This document shows positions 8,139-17,245 of a stretch of 64,000 nucleotides of DNA, in pieces; the first letter of the stretch is position 1, and each line of letters opens with the position of its first letter. The translations under genes and the position numbers were made by a program. Where the stretch lies: positions 2,091,001-2,155,000 of the forward strand of contig NZ_VOQQ01000001.1 of assembly GCF_007995055.1 (NCBI RefSeq). The letters are read 5' to 3'. This stretch comes from Sphingosinicella ginsenosidimutans (lineage in GTDB: Bacteria > Pseudomonadota > Alphaproteobacteria > Sphingomonadales > Sphingomonadaceae). A model generated the notes under the pieces. That model saw only the letters and a list, made by a program, of their open reading frames with translations. It ran no database searches and had not been told where the DNA came from.

Positions 8139-8615
8139 ATGATCCATGGAATCCATCACACCAGCATCGCGGTCAGCGACCTCGACAAGATGCTCGGTTT
8201 CTATCGGGATTTGATCGGCTTCCGGTTGATCCACGAAGGCAGCTGGGAGGTCGGCAATGCCCGGCTCGACGCCCTGGTCGGGCTGGAAGGATCGTCGGCC
8301 CGCTATGTCATGCTGCATGGGGGCAATCTCTATCTCGAGATGTTCCAGTACAGCTCTCCCGTGGGCCGTCCCGGCGACCCCGACCGGCCGGTCTGCGACG
8401 CCGGCCTCACTCATATCTGCCTCGTCACCGACGACATCGACGCCGATTACGAGCGGCTCTGTGCGGCCGGGACCCGTTTCCATGCGCCGCCCGGCCCGCC
8501 GGGCGTGATGCGCGCCACCTACGGACGCGATCCGGAGGGCAATGTCTTCGAGCTCATCCAGTTCGACGGTGATCACAATTTCGCGTTCGCCCGGCTCGGG
8601 GCAAGCTTCGCCTAG
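8139..8615 (+). CDS. VOC family protein (glyoxalase/extradiol dioxygenase fold)
   Basis: This 158-residue protein shows the vicinal-oxygen-chelate fold: GIHHTSIAVSDLDKMLGFYR at the N-terminus with the first metal His, DAGLTHICLVTDDIDADYER for the second repeat with a His, and RDPEGNVFELIQFDG with the ligand Glu. Members include glyoxalases, epimerases and extradiol dioxygenases. A strong GAGGGGAGAGGGCAG precedes the ATG. It is transcribed alone, divergently from the isomerase gene. Its length suits a single-domain lyase, isomerase or methylmalonyl-CoA epimerase-like enzyme rather than a two-domain dioxygenase. Confidence 0.85.
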   Translation: MIHGIHHTSIAVSDLDKMLGFYRDLIGFRLIHEGSWEVGNARLDALVGLEGSSARYVMLHGGNLYLEMFQYSSPVGRPGDPDRPVCDAGLTHICLVTDDIDADYERLCAAGTRFHAPPGPPGVMRATYGRDPEGNVFELIQFDGDHNFAFARLGASFA

Positions 8616-8633
8616 ACACGTTGGGCGATTCTT

Positions 8634-10289
8634 TCAGGCCGCCGCCGCCGCCTGCATCGCTTGATTGTGGCCGTGCATCGCCGCGTGGCGCCCGGACAGG
8701 AATCCGAACACCATCGCCGGGCCAAGCGTGCCTCCCGGTCCGCCATAGGTCATGCCGAAGGGCGAGGCCATGACGTTGCCGGCCGCGTAGAGGCCGGGAA
8801 TCGTGTCGCCGTCGATGTCGACCACTTGGCCGTTGACGTCGACCTGAGGCCCGCCCTTGGTTCCAAGCACACCGCTGTTCACCGGCAGCGCATAGAAGGG
8901 TCCGGTTTCGAGCGGGCCCAAGGTCGCCTCCTTCTTTCCCTTGGCATTCGGATCGCCCCACCAGCGATCGAACGCGCTCTCGCCGCGGCCGAAATCCGTG
9001 TCGGCGCCTGCGGCGACCAGGTCATTCCAGCGGGCGACCGTCGCTTCGAGCGCACCTGCCGGAATGGCGAGCTTGTCGGCGAGGCCTGCCAGCGTCGGCG
9101 CGCGCATCACCCAGTCGGGCACCACGCCCGGCGGCGCCCAGCGGCCGAAGCCGAACCGGTCGACATAGCCCTGATCGAACACGAGCCAGCAGGGCAGGTT
9201 GGCATAGCGGAAATGGGCCACGTCCTGCTCGTGGAACGCGGCTCCGAACGCATTGTAATTGGCCGCCTCGTTGGTAAAGCGCCGGCCCTTCTGATTGACC
9301 ATGATCGAACGCGGCAGGGTGCGCTGGCCGGCGATCATCATCCGCTCCATCGGATTCTCGCTCGCCGGGACGTCGGCGACCGGCACCCACCAGGCCTCGC
9401 GCATGTTGCCGAGCATCGCGCCCGCCTTCATTGCCATGCGCAGGCCGTCGCCCTGATTGGTGGGGATCGAGACCGGGTGGGTCATCGGCCCCCGCAAGAA
9501 AGCGCGCACCAGCGAGCGATCCCATTCGAAGCCGCCGCAGGCGAGGATGACGCCGCGTCGCGCGCGGACGATTTCCTCTCGTCCGTCGATCTCGAACTTC
9601 ACCCCGACAACGCGGCCCCCCTCCAGCGTCAGTTCCGTGGCTGCGGCGGAGGTCACGGGCTCGATGCCCCGGTCGAGCAGGCCGCGCAGCAACCGGCCGA
9701 TCAACGCCTGGCCGCAGCCCCGCGCATTGGTGTCGCGACGATGCTCGACCTCCTCGACGCTCGGCGGCTGCGGGACGGCCCGACCGAGCGGCGTCTCGCT
9801 CATCGTGATGTGGGGATTGGGATAGTAAGGCGACGGAGTCACCCGGTCGGCCCAATCGCCGAGCTCGGCGAAGGAATAGATCGGGCACTCGATCGTTCGG
9901 CCGCCCCCCGGATTTCCGCCGGGGAATTCGGGATGATAGTCCGGCATGCCCTCGACGGCATAGAATTCGACCGGCGTCCGCTCTTCGAGCAATCGCACCA
10001 TCTCGGGTCCCGCTTCGACATAGGCCTCGACGAGATCGCGCGAAATGAGATCGTGGGACAAAGACATGATGTAGCCGGTCGCACGCTCGCTCGAGTCGGT
10101 CAGACCGAGATCGGCCATGTGAGGGTTGTTGGGGATCCAGACCTGGCCGCCCGACCAGGCGCTGGTGCCGCCAACCTTCTCGTGCTTTTCGAAGATCGCG
10201 ACCGAAGCGCCGTTTTCGTGAGCGGCGATCGCTGCGGTCATGCCGGCGGCGCCGGTTCCGATCACCACGACATCGAATTCACTAGCCAC
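8634..10289 (-). CDS. FAD-dependent oxidoreductase, KstD/fumarate-reductase flavoprotein family
   Basis: The product is 551 residues from GTG 10289, chosen because GGGAGAG lies upstream and the protein then starts directly with the FAD motif DVVVIGTGAAGMTAAIAA. The next motif, EKVGGTSAWSGGQVWIPNN, is typical of 3-ketosteroid-delta-1-dehydrogenase-like and FAD_binding_2 proteins. The C-terminal VDIDGDTIPGLYAAGN, then GMTYGGPGGTLGPAMVFG, closes the FAD site. The family introduces or saturates C=C bonds next to a ketone. It follows a 2Fe-2S ferredoxin gene on the same strand, with 80 bases between. No steroid genes are otherwise recognisable, so the substrate is open. Confidence 0.88.
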   Translation of the reverse strand: MASEFDVVVIGTGAAGMTAAIAAHENGASVAIFEKHEKVGGTSAWSGGQVWIPNNPHMADLGLTDSSERATGYIMSLSHDLISRDLVEAYVEAGPEMVRLLEERTPVEFYAVEGMPDYHPEFPGGNPGGGRTIECPIYSFAELGDWADRVTPSPYYPNPHITMSETPLGRAVPQPPSVEEVEHRRDTNARGCGQALIGRLLRGLLDRGIEPVTSAAATELTLEGGRVVGVKFEIDGREEIVRARRGVILACGGFEWDRSLVRAFLRGPMTHPVSIPTNQGDGLRMAMKAGAMLGNMREAWWVPVADVPASENPMERMMIAGQRTLPRSIMVNQKGRRFTNEAANYNAFGAAFHEQDVAHFRYANLPCWLVFDQGYVDRFGFGRWAPPGVVPDWVMRAPTLAGLADKLAIPAGALEATVARWNDLVAAGADTDFGRGESAFDRWWGDPNAKGKKEATLGPLETGPFYALPVNSGVLGTKGGPQVDVNGQVVDIDGDTIPGLYAAGNVMASPFGMTYGGPGGTLGPAMVFGFLSGRHAAMHGHNQAMQAAAAA

Positions 10290-10369
10290 GGTCGCTCTCC
10301 CATTCGGACGCACTGCCGGAGAAAACAGGATGAAAAGCCTGAAAAAGTCAATATGGACTGCTGATTTGC

Positions 10370-10687
10370 TCAATCCTCCGGCGCGATCTCCACCGCGAGT
10401 CCGTCAAGCGCCGCGGAAAACGGGATTTGGCAGGAAAGGCGCGAATTGGGCCGGCGGTGCTCGGAACTGTCCAGCAGCGCATCTTCCTCGGCCGAGATGG
10501 CCGGCAGCGTCCCGGCGAACTCATCATCGACATAGACATGGCAGGTGGCGCACGAGCAGCAGCCACCGCACAAGGCGAGCAGATCCTCGAAGCCGGCGTC
10601 GCGGATGTTCTCCATCACCGACCAGCCGGTCTTCGCTTCGATCTCACGCGAATCGCCCGCTGGCGTCGTCACTTGCAGTCTCGGCAT
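10370..10687 (-). CDS. [2Fe-2S] ferredoxin, adrenodoxin type
   Basis: The product is about 105 residues. The cluster-binding segment reads [16 protein letters not shown], with the fourth Cys about 35 residues on in RLSCQIPF, which matches the C-X5-C-X2-C-Xn-C pattern of plant/vertebrate-type ferredoxins of the adrenodoxin class. These deliver electrons to P450s or oxygenases. I prefer the second of two adjacent ATGs because of spacing from GAGGAG. It is the first gene of a leftward two-gene unit with the KstD-like flavoprotein, which could be a functional partner. Confidence 0.92.
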   Translation of the reverse strand: MPRLQVTTPAGDSREIEAKTGWSVMENIRDAGFEDLLALCGGCCSCATCHVYVDDEFAGTLPAISAEEDALLDSSEHRRPNSRLSCQIPFSAALDGLAVEIAPED

Positions 10688-10797
10688 CATTGCTCCTCAA
10701 GAGGATCGGTCCCGGCCTTGATCGCCCGGATTTGAGGATCGGATTGAGCCCGATCCAAGAAACGAATACACGCTATACTTTTTGCGGAACGGTGCCA

Positions 10798-11625
10798 ATG
10801 CCCAGAATCGACTACTCGACCCCGCTGCGCGTGCTGGTCTCGGTGCGGGGGCATGGGTTCGATCGCACGGCATTCGATCGACTCTTTTCGGACATGGACG
10901 GAATCGAGGCGACGATGGTCGATCAGCCCGCCTCGGCGCAGCTGATGAACCCGGAGGCGATGGCCGATTACAAGGCGCTGGTCCTCTACGATATGCCGGG
11001 CATCGATTTTGGCGGGCCCGGCAAGCCGAGCGCGGTCGAGCCGCCGCCCTGGCTTCGCGACAGGCTGGCCAGTCTGCTGAAGGCAGGGAAGGGGGTGGTC
11101 GCGCTGCACCACGCGCTCGCCGGCTGGCCGGCCTGGCCCGAATATGGGGAGTGGCTCGGCGGTCGTTTCCTTTACCGGCCCGGGGTCGTGCGTGGGCGCC
11201 CGGTCGCCGATTCCGGCTATCGCCACGACATCGGCCACGAGGTGACGGTGCTGGCGGATCATCCCGTCGTGGCCGGGTTGCCGCCCCGCTTCCGCCTGCG
11301 CGACGAACTCTACCTGGCCGAGATTTTCGATGACACGCTGATCCCGTTGCTGCGATCCGATTACGCCTTCACCGCGGCGAATTTCTGGTCTTCGGCTGCG
11401 GCAATGGACGGTCGGATGTTCGACAATTCCGGCTGGTCGCATCCGGATGGATCGGGCCTCGTCGGCTGGGTCAAACGCGCGCTCGCGAGCCCGCTCGTTT
11501 ATCTGCAGCCAGGCGACGGTCCCACCGCCTATGACGATCCGCATGTCCGGCGGCTGGTTGAAAATGCGATCCGCTGGGTCACCTCGCCCGCCGCGCTTGC
11601 CTGGGCGCGCTCAGGCGCCGGCTGA
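10798..11625 (+). CDS. ThuA-like domain protein
   Basis: This 275-residue protein resembles the ThuA/trehalose-utilisation fold, a class I glutamine amidotransferase-like fold: VLVSVRGHGFDRTAFDRLF, YKALVLYDMPGIDF, and the diagnostic LLKAGKGVVALHHALAGWP. ThuA-type proteins take part in 3-keto-disaccharide use, but the biochemical role of most members is poorly known. It reads against the MFS gene and their 3' ends overlap by 15 bases. The motif ATACTTTTTG lies 14 bases before the start. Its presence with DUF1080 and isomerase genes supports a sugar-related branch in the cluster. Confidence 0.8.
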   Translation: MPRIDYSTPLRVLVSVRGHGFDRTAFDRLFSDMDGIEATMVDQPASAQLMNPEAMADYKALVLYDMPGIDFGGPGKPSAVEPPPWLRDRLASLLKAGKGVVALHHALAGWPAWPEYGEWLGGRFLYRPGVVRGRPVADSGYRHDIGHEVTVLADHPVVAGLPPRFRLRDELYLAEIFDDTLIPLLRSDYAFTAANFWSSAAAMDGRMFDNSGWSHPDGSGLVGWVKRALASPLVYLQPGDGPTAYDDPHVRRLVENAIRWVTSPAALAWARSGAG

Positions 11626-12981
11626 CATCCGCGCATCGATCGCACGACGCATCGCCGGACGACCGACGAAGAACAGCGCGCCGGCCAGCCCCGTGGTCAG
11701 GGCGGCGAACAGCGCCATCGACCAACCGAGCGCCTTCTCGTCCTGAAACAGGAGATCCGTGAAGCTGGCGACGACGATCGGCCCCAGGATCGTGCCGATG
11801 ATCGACACGCCGACCATGTAGACCGCGGAGGCCTTCCCGCGCAGATTGGCGGGAGTCGTGATCTGGAGCGCGGCCGGGCCGATGCTGGCGAAGGCCATGA
11901 TGAAGAAATAGGCGAGGCTGTAGAGCAGCAAGGTCGCCATGCCGCTGTCGATGAGGTAGGCCGCGGTCGCGCAGGGGAAAGCGAGCGCGCACATCAAGGC
12001 GAAGTAGGCGAGATGGGCGTCCTTGCGCCCGCGCCCGAACAGACGGTCGACTGCCCAGCCATGAAAGGCCAGGCCGATCAGTGCCGAGCCCACCTGAAAT
12101 ATGCCGAGCAGATAGCCGATGTCGGAAAGCGCCCAGCCATGGGCGCGCATGAGGAAGGTGGCGTTCCACGACTGCAGGCCGACGACGAATGCCATGATCA
12201 GCGCGAAGCCGAGGCCGTGGGTAAGGTAGAAGACCGGAAAACGTCGGTAATGGCGCCACAAATCCCCGAATCCGGACGGTGCCGCGGTCACTCCGGCGGT
12301 GCGAGGCCTGCGGGATTCCGGAATGGTGAAGAGGAGTGGCGCCAGCAGGAGGCCGGGCAGGCCGGTCACCACGAATGCCAGCTGCCAGCCGGCGAGCGGG
12401 CCGATCCATGGCAGCGACATCTGGGGTGATGTCGACACCCAGGCGATGACGCCACCGCCAAGCAGGAACGACATGCCGCTGCCGAGATTGCCGCCCATGA
12501 CGAAGAGCGACATCGGCAGCGACAGCTTTTTCGGCGGGAAAAGCTCGCTCAGCATCGCATAGGCCGTCGGGTTGATCGACGCTTCGCAGCCGCCGACGCC
12601 CGCACGCGCTGCGAACAGGCCGCCGAACGATTTCACGAGCCCGGAGGCGGTCGCGGAGATGCTCCAGCCGACCACGCCGCAGAACAGAATGACCCGCCGG
12701 CTGTAGCGATCGACCAGCCAGCCCATCAGCGGGCTCATGATCATGAAGAACAGCCCGAACGCGAGCCCCTGGATCATCGAGATCTGGAGATCCGTGAGAC
12801 TGAGGTCGGCCTTGATCATCGGGATGAGCAGCGCGGCGACCTGACGATCCAGCGTGCCGAACCAGTAGAGCAGGGTAAGCACGGCCACGGCGCGCCACGC
12901 TCCCTCACGAACCGGCTCCGCGGCGGGCTCGGCGGACGAGGCTCCGGACCCCGGAAACGGTATCGACTGGGTTCCGGCCAT
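11611..12981 (-). CDS. MFS transporter, spinster-like
   Basis: The product has about 456 residues with roughly 12 hydrophobic segments. I take the ATG at 12981 because GGAGG lies 5 bases upstream. The N-terminal half shows YWFGTLDRQVAALLIPMIKADL and the loop-2/3 motif GWLVDRYSRRVILFCGVV, typical of the major facilitator superfamily, with RAGVGGCEASINPTAYAMLS resembling spinster-type carriers. It presumably imports the substrate of the cluster across the inner membrane; the substrate cannot be read from sequence. It is convergent with the ThuA-like gene. Confidence 0.9.
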   Translation of the reverse strand: MAGTQSIPFPGSGASSAEPAAEPVREGAWRAVAVLTLLYWFGTLDRQVAALLIPMIKADLSLTDLQISMIQGLAFGLFFMIMSPLMGWLVDRYSRRVILFCGVVGWSISATASGLVKSFGGLFAARAGVGGCEASINPTAYAMLSELFPPKKLSLPMSLFVMGGNLGSGMSFLLGGGVIAWVSTSPQMSLPWIGPLAGWQLAFVVTGLPGLLLAPLLFTIPESRRPRTAGVTAAPSGFGDLWRHYRRFPVFYLTHGLGFALIMAFVVGLQSWNATFLMRAHGWALSDIGYLLGIFQVGSALIGLAFHGWAVDRLFGRGRKDAHLAYFALMCALAFPCATAAYLIDSGMATLLLYSLAYFFIMAFASIGPAALQITTPANLRGKASAVYMVGVSIIGTILGPIVVASFTDLLFQDEKALGWSMALFAALTTGLAGALFFVGRPAMRRAIDARMSAGA

Positions 12982-13087
12982 GGGTCCTCCATAAATGAGC
13001 ACATGTTATCATTTTTGTTGCGTGCTAGCCCATTCACGCTCAAAAGCAATGGGAAAACGTGTTGCGCTTTTTAAGCCGAGGGGTGAA

Positions 13088-13948
13088 ATGGCCGAGCCGA
13101 TTTACGAGACCGACGAGCCGGTCCTGTATGCCGCCGAGGACGGGGTCGCGCGAATAACGTTGAACCGGCCGCGCTACGGCAATGCCCAGAACGGCCAGAT
13201 GCTTTACGCGCTGGATGCGGCCTGGACACGCGCGACAGCGGACGACGCCGTCGGCGCAATCCTGCTTTCGGGCGCCGGGCGGCATTTTTCCGGCGGGCAT
13301 GATATCGGCACGCCGGGCCGTGACGCCGAATGCAGCCGTGAAGACCGGCGTCTCCTCTGGCCCGACCATGCCGGCAAGCCGGGGGCCGAGAAGGCTTATT
13401 TGCGTGAGCAGGAGCTCTATCTCGGCCTCTGCCGGCGGTGGCGGGCCTGTCCGAAGCCCGCCGTCGCCGCGGTGCACGGCGCCTGCATTGCCGGCGGGCT
13501 CATGCTGGCTTGGGTGTGCGATATCATCGTCGCTGCGGAGGACGCCTATTTCTCCGATCCGGTGCTTCGCATGGGCATCCCGGGCGTGGAATATTTCGCC
13601 CATCCCTTCGAGCTTCCTCCGCGCGTGGCCCGCGAGTTCCTGTTCCTCGGCGAGCGGATGGAGGCCAGGCGAGCCCATCAGCTCGGCATGGTGAACCGGG
13701 TCGTGCCCGCGGATCGCCTGGCGAACGAAGCCTTCGCGATCGCACGTCGCATCGCTGAATTGCCGCGTTTCGGGGTCGCGCTCGCCAAACAGGCCTTCAA
13801 CGCGCAGGAGGATCTCGCCGGCAAGCGGGGGACGATGGAGTCGGTGTTTCACATGCACCATCTTGCCCACGCCCATAACCTGCTGCTGACCGGCGACGGC
13901 ATTGGCGGGGCCACCGCCCGCGATCTCGCCACCGACGACAATGCCTGA
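13088..13948 (+). CDS. Enoyl-CoA hydratase/isomerase (crotonase) family protein
   Basis: The product is 286 residues from ATG 13088, preceded by GAGGGGTGA. Crotonase features are GAGRHFSGGHDI (first oxyanion-hole segment) and VHGACIAGGLMLAWVCDIIV (second). Where a hydratase normally has PE-X-X-X-G-X-X-PG, this protein has DPVLRMGIPGVEYF, so one of the usual acidic catalytic positions is Asp or displaced. It may be an isomerase or hydrolase-type member. It starts an operon with a D-2-hydroxyacid dehydrogenase and an SDR, overlapping the next gene by 8 bases. Confidence 0.88.
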   Translation: MAEPIYETDEPVLYAAEDGVARITLNRPRYGNAQNGQMLYALDAAWTRATADDAVGAILLSGAGRHFSGGHDIGTPGRDAECSREDRRLLWPDHAGKPGAEKAYLREQELYLGLCRRWRACPKPAVAAVHGACIAGGLMLAWVCDIIVAAEDAYFSDPVLRMGIPGVEYFAHPFELPPRVAREFLFLGERMEARRAHQLGMVNRVVPADRLANEAFAIARRIAELPRFGVALAKQAFNAQEDLAGKRGTMESVFHMHHLAHAHNLLLTGDGIGGATARDLATDDNA

Positions 13949-14915
13949 ACGCGCGCCGTTGAGAATGCTGTTCGGCCGCGACGCGTGGGAGCGGGTGCGG
14001 GGGCGAATCCAGGAGGCCGGACTCGCGGTGCAGCCGCTCCTGCTCGAACCCGACGGTTCACTTGCGGACGGCGATTTCCAGGCGGCCTGGTTCAGCCCCG
14101 AATTGTTCGCGCTGAAACAGGACGAGGCCTTTCTCGCCGCCGTGCTCGGCTGCCCGACGGTGCGCTGGATGCAGAGCGGTCGCTCCGGCTTCGACCATCC
14201 GGCCTTCGCGCAGCTCGCCCGACGCGGCGTCCGGCTGTCGCGCAGCACGGCACCGGCGCCGGCCATCGCCGAATATGTGATCGCCTCGGTATTCGACCGG
14301 TTCCAGCGCGGCCCCGAGCGTCGCCTCGCGCAGCAAGCGCAGGAATGGCGGCCCCTCCCGTTCAAGGAGATCGCCGGCAGCCGCTGGCTTTGCGTCGGCT
14401 TCGGTGAGATCGGCCGGGAGGTCGGGCGCCGGGCGCGGGCTCTCGGCGCCCATGTCACCGGCGTGCGCCGCTCCGGGGGCGACAGCGATTGCGCCGACCT
14501 GGTCGTCACCCCCGACCGGATGGGTGACGCCCTGGCCGCGGCCGATGTCGTGGTTCTTTCGGTGCCGCTCACGCCGGATAACGATGGCAGCTACGGCCGC
14601 GATTTCTTCGCCGGCTTTCGCGCGGGCGCGCTCTTCGTCAATGTCGGACGCGGCCAGCTGCTCGACGAGCCCGCGCTCCGGGCCGCGCTCGACAGCGGCC
14701 GGGTCGGCCATTGCGTGCTCGACGTCACCCGGGTCGAGCCATTGCCTCGGGGCGAATGGCAGTGGACGCATCCACAGGTCACGCTGACCGCGCACACGTC
14801 CGGGATCGGCTCGGGCCTGATTGGCCGCACCGACGCCCTGCTGATCGAAAATCTCGGCCGCTACCTTTCCGGCGGCCCGCTTCTTCACGAACTCAATCCG
14901 GAGAATTTCGCATGA
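13941..14915 (+). CDS. D-2-hydroxyacid dehydrogenase family protein
   Basis: The product is 324 residues. The NAD-binding region reads WLCVGFGEIGREVGRRARAL, a GxGxxG variant, followed by VVVLSVPLTPDNDGSYGRDF and ALFVNVGRGQLLDEPALRAAL, which contain the conserved catalytic-region residues of the family. The usual Glu-His pair appears as VEPLPRGEWQWTHPQV then TAHTSG. The enzyme would reduce or oxidise a 2-keto/2-hydroxy acid in the cytoplasm. Its ATG lies inside the end of the crotonase gene and its stop overlaps the SDR start in ATGA, so the three are co-translated. Confidence 0.87.
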   Translation: MPERAPLRMLFGRDAWERVRGRIQEAGLAVQPLLLEPDGSLADGDFQAAWFSPELFALKQDEAFLAAVLGCPTVRWMQSGRSGFDHPAFAQLARRGVRLSRSTAPAPAIAEYVIASVFDRFQRGPERRLAQQAQEWRPLPFKEIAGSRWLCVGFGEIGREVGRRARALGAHVTGVRRSGGDSDCADLVVTPDRMGDALAAADVVVLSVPLTPDNDGSYGRDFFAGFRAGALFVNVGRGQLLDEPALRAALDSGRVGHCVLDVTRVEPLPRGEWQWTHPQVTLTAHTSGIGSGLIGRTDALLIENLGRYLSGGPLLHELNPENFA

Positions 14916-15724
14916 GCTGGAACGGCCGCGTGAATGGCAAGGTCGCGCTGGTGATCGGGGCCGGGGGCAAGGACAATATCGGGCAGGTGATCGCCCGCGC
15001 GCTTGCCGCTGAAGGCGCGCAAGTCGTGGTCGCCGGCCGCACCCTCGCCCCGCTCGAGGCATTCGCCGAAGAAATCGGCGGCTGGGCGGCGGTCTGCGAC
15101 ATCACCTCCCAGGCCGACGCCCAATCGCTCGCGGACGGCATCAGGGCGCGCACGGGTGGGGTCGACATCGTCGTCAACGCAACAGGTCACGGCCTGCGCG
15201 GGCCGTTCGAATCGCTCACCGAAGCGCAGCTGCGGGAGATTGTCGATTTACAGTTCATCGGCCCATTCCTGTTCTTCCAGGCGCTCTTGCCGGTGGTGCG
15301 CGACGGTGGTTCGCTCATCCAGATCAGCTCGGCGACCGCGACGATCATGCTCGACGACCATGCCGCCTATATGGGCACCAAGGCCGGCTTCGATCATGTC
15401 ATGCGCTGCATCGCACTCGTCGCCGGCCCGCGCGGCGTACGCGTGAACTCGATCTCGCCGGGGCTCACCGACAGCCCGATGGCTGCCGCGGCCAAGACGA
15501 TCCCCGGCGTCTTCGAGACCTACCGCTCCAAATATCCGCTCGGTCGCCTCGGCACCGCCGACGACATTGCCGCCGCGGTGCTGTGGCTGGCCGGGGACGA
15601 TTGCTTCATGACCGGCCAGAACCTGCAGGTTAACGGCGGGCTGACGCTGCGCGGCAACCCGTCACGGGCCGAAATCGACGCGGCGGTGATCGCGCTGACG
15701 GGCGCGCCGCGTCCCGCGCCCTAG
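14912..15724 (+). CDS. SDR family oxidoreductase
   Basis: The product is 270 residues. The catalytic SDR elements are present: ISSATATIMLDDHAAYMGTK gives the Ser and the YxxxK pair, and GVRVNSISPGLTDSP follows. The cofactor motif is atypical, VIGAGGKDNIGQVIA rather than TGxxxGIG, as in more divergent members. The C-terminal FMTGQNLQVNGGLTLRG is standard. It probably interconverts an alcohol and ketone with NAD(P). It starts in an ATGA overlap with the hydroxyacid dehydrogenase gene and converges on the next SDR gene, the two stops overlapping by a few bases. Confidence 0.88.
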   Translation: MSWNGRVNGKVALVIGAGGKDNIGQVIARALAAEGAQVVVAGRTLAPLEAFAEEIGGWAAVCDITSQADAQSLADGIRARTGGVDIVVNATGHGLRGPFESLTEAQLREIVDLQFIGPFLFFQALLPVVRDGGSLIQISSATATIMLDDHAAYMGTKAGFDHVMRCIALVAGPRGVRVNSISPGLTDSPMAAAAKTIPGVFETYRSKYPLGRLGTADDIAAAVLWLAGDDCFMTGQNLQVNGGLTLRGNPSRAEIDAAVIALTGAPRPAP

Positions 15725-16509
15725 GCCTGGAGCGAGGGGATCGCGCCCTTCGTGACCGATGCGGCGTTGTCGACCAGGATCGACTGGCCGTTGATCCATC
15801 GGGATTCGTCAGATGCAAGAAACAGGACAAGCGCCGCGACGTCCTCGGGCGCGCCGCGATCATTTCTGTCGCCGGGCAGGTCGCTGATCAGCCCGGCCCC
15901 CGACGCCGCGGCCCGCTTGGCCGGGATGGATTGCACCATCGGCGTGATGATGCCGTTGGGCAGGATCGCGTTGCACCGGATCGGCAGCCGCAGCTGGCCA
16001 CAATAGACGGCGACGGCGCGGGTATAAGCGTCGACCGCGCCCTTCGCCGCGACATAGGCTGCCACATTGGGCTCGCCCTGGGCGGCCGCGATCGACGACA
16101 TGTTGACGATCGAGCCGCCGCCCGCCCGCCGCATCGCCGGAATGGCATGCTTGCAGCCCCAGACGACCCCGTCGACGCTGACCGACATGATGAAGCGATA
16201 GTCGGCCTCGGTCACGCTCTCTGGCGTTCCGACCTCGACCACGCCCGCATTGTTGACCAGGATGTCGAGCCGTCCGAACCGACGCTCGACGTCGCCGACC
16301 AGCGCCGCCCATGCCGCTTCGCTCCGAACGTCATGGTGAAAGAAGCAGGCCGTCGGGCCGATCTCGTCGGCCACCTTCTGGCCTTCCGGATCAACGTCGG
16401 TCAGCACGACGGTCGCGCCTTCGGCGGCAAACATGCGCGCGTCGGCGGCGCCGAGGCCCTTGGCCGCGCCGGTGATGATGGCGACCTTTCCGGCGAGGCG
16501 ACCGCTCAT
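15721..16509 (-). CDS. SDR family oxidoreductase
   Basis: The product is 262 residues from ATG 16509. Classical SDR motifs are AIITGAAKGLGAADARMF, DILVNNAGVVEVGTP, the catalytic Ser in IVNMSSIAAAQGEPN, YVAAKGAVDAYTRAVAVYCG with YxxxK, and SRWINGQSILVDN near the C-terminus. Length and layout match NAD-dependent alcohol dehydrogenases of this family. It starts in an ATGA overlap with the upstream AhpD-like gene, forming a two-gene leftward unit. Confidence 0.9.
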   Translation of the reverse strand: MSGRLAGKVAIITGAAKGLGAADARMFAAEGATVVLTDVDPEGQKVADEIGPTACFFHHDVRSEAAWAALVGDVERRFGRLDILVNNAGVVEVGTPESVTEADYRFIMSVSVDGVVWGCKHAIPAMRRAGGGSIVNMSSIAAAQGEPNVAAYVAAKGAVDAYTRAVAVYCGQLRLPIRCNAILPNGIITPMVQSIPAKRAAASGAGLISDLPGDRNDRGAPEDVAALVLFLASDESRWINGQSILVDNAASVTKGAIPSLQA

Positions 16510-17012
16510 GCGGCCTTTGCCTGGGTCGACGGTTTCAGCCTGATCGGGCACGACCGCTGAAGGTCGAACACCGCGTTGATCCGCCCCAGGCCAAGCCACT
16601 TGGCGCAGCCGGCGGCAAGATCGACGATCTCCCCGTCGTCGAAGGCATTTCGCATATCGTCCCAGAAGGCGTCGTCGAACGTCTCGGCGCCGGCGGCAAA
16701 GCGCTCGGCGAACCCGATCGCCAGCCGCTCGCGCAGCGAATATCGATCGGGATCGGGCGCATCGACATTTGCGTAGAAGGCCTCGTCAAGGCCCCAGGCG
16801 GCCATGTCGTCGATGCGGGCGTCCGTGCAGGGGATGCAGCGGTTGATGTGCGCGATGCGGGTCCGGGCCGCCTCCTGCTCCCGCACCGTCAGCGTCGAGC
16901 ATTCCTGCACCGCCGCGCTGAAAGCATCGGCGGCGGCACCCATTTCAGGCCGAAAGCGCCACATCCGCTCGCGCTCTTCACCGGGCCCCTCTGGCAAATC
17001 GATCCGCGCCAT
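16506..17012 (-). CDS. Carboxymuconolactone decarboxylase/AhpD-like protein
   Basis: The product is 168 residues. A CxxC motif occurs in RIAHINRCIPCTDARIDDMA, the arrangement found in AhpD-fold proteins, where the two Cys and a nearby acidic/His relay act in peroxide or thiol chemistry. The segment LRERLAIGFAERFAAGAETF and the later FDDGEIVDLAAGCAKWLGLGR also fit. I prefer the second ATG (17012) on ribosome-site spacing. The protein may deal with reactive by-products of oxygenase turnover or act as a decarboxylase-like enzyme; the sequence does not separate these. Confidence 0.8.
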   Translation of the reverse strand: MARIDLPEGPGEERERMWRFRPEMGAAADAFSAAVQECSTLTVREQEAARTRIAHINRCIPCTDARIDDMAAWGLDEAFYANVDAPDPDRYSLRERLAIGFAERFAAGAETFDDAFWDDMRNAFDDGEIVDLAAGCAKWLGLGRINAVFDLQRSCPIRLKPSTQAKAA

Positions 17013-17245
17013 CATCCATCCTCTCGAGTTTGATCTCAATTAAAGGCAGATTTGACGGTTTTAAGCAATACTACCTTTTTTGTGAAGGGCGGGATGCGCG
17101 GCGCAACGAGCGCGGCCATTGCAGCGGGGTCGACGTCGGGGCCGGATTTCGCCGTTGGGAAGCGGAGGCGGGCTCACATGCGGTGCCGTTGCGGCTTGCC
17201 GCCCGAAGCCTTAAGATCCGTCACCAGGGCCGGGCAGGAAAAATC

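Noticed and set aside
8634..10373. 28 extra N-terminal residues on the KstD-like flavoprotein
   Set aside because: They do not resemble a signal peptide with a cleavage site, the family starts directly at the FAD motif, and GTG 10289 has a better ribosome site.
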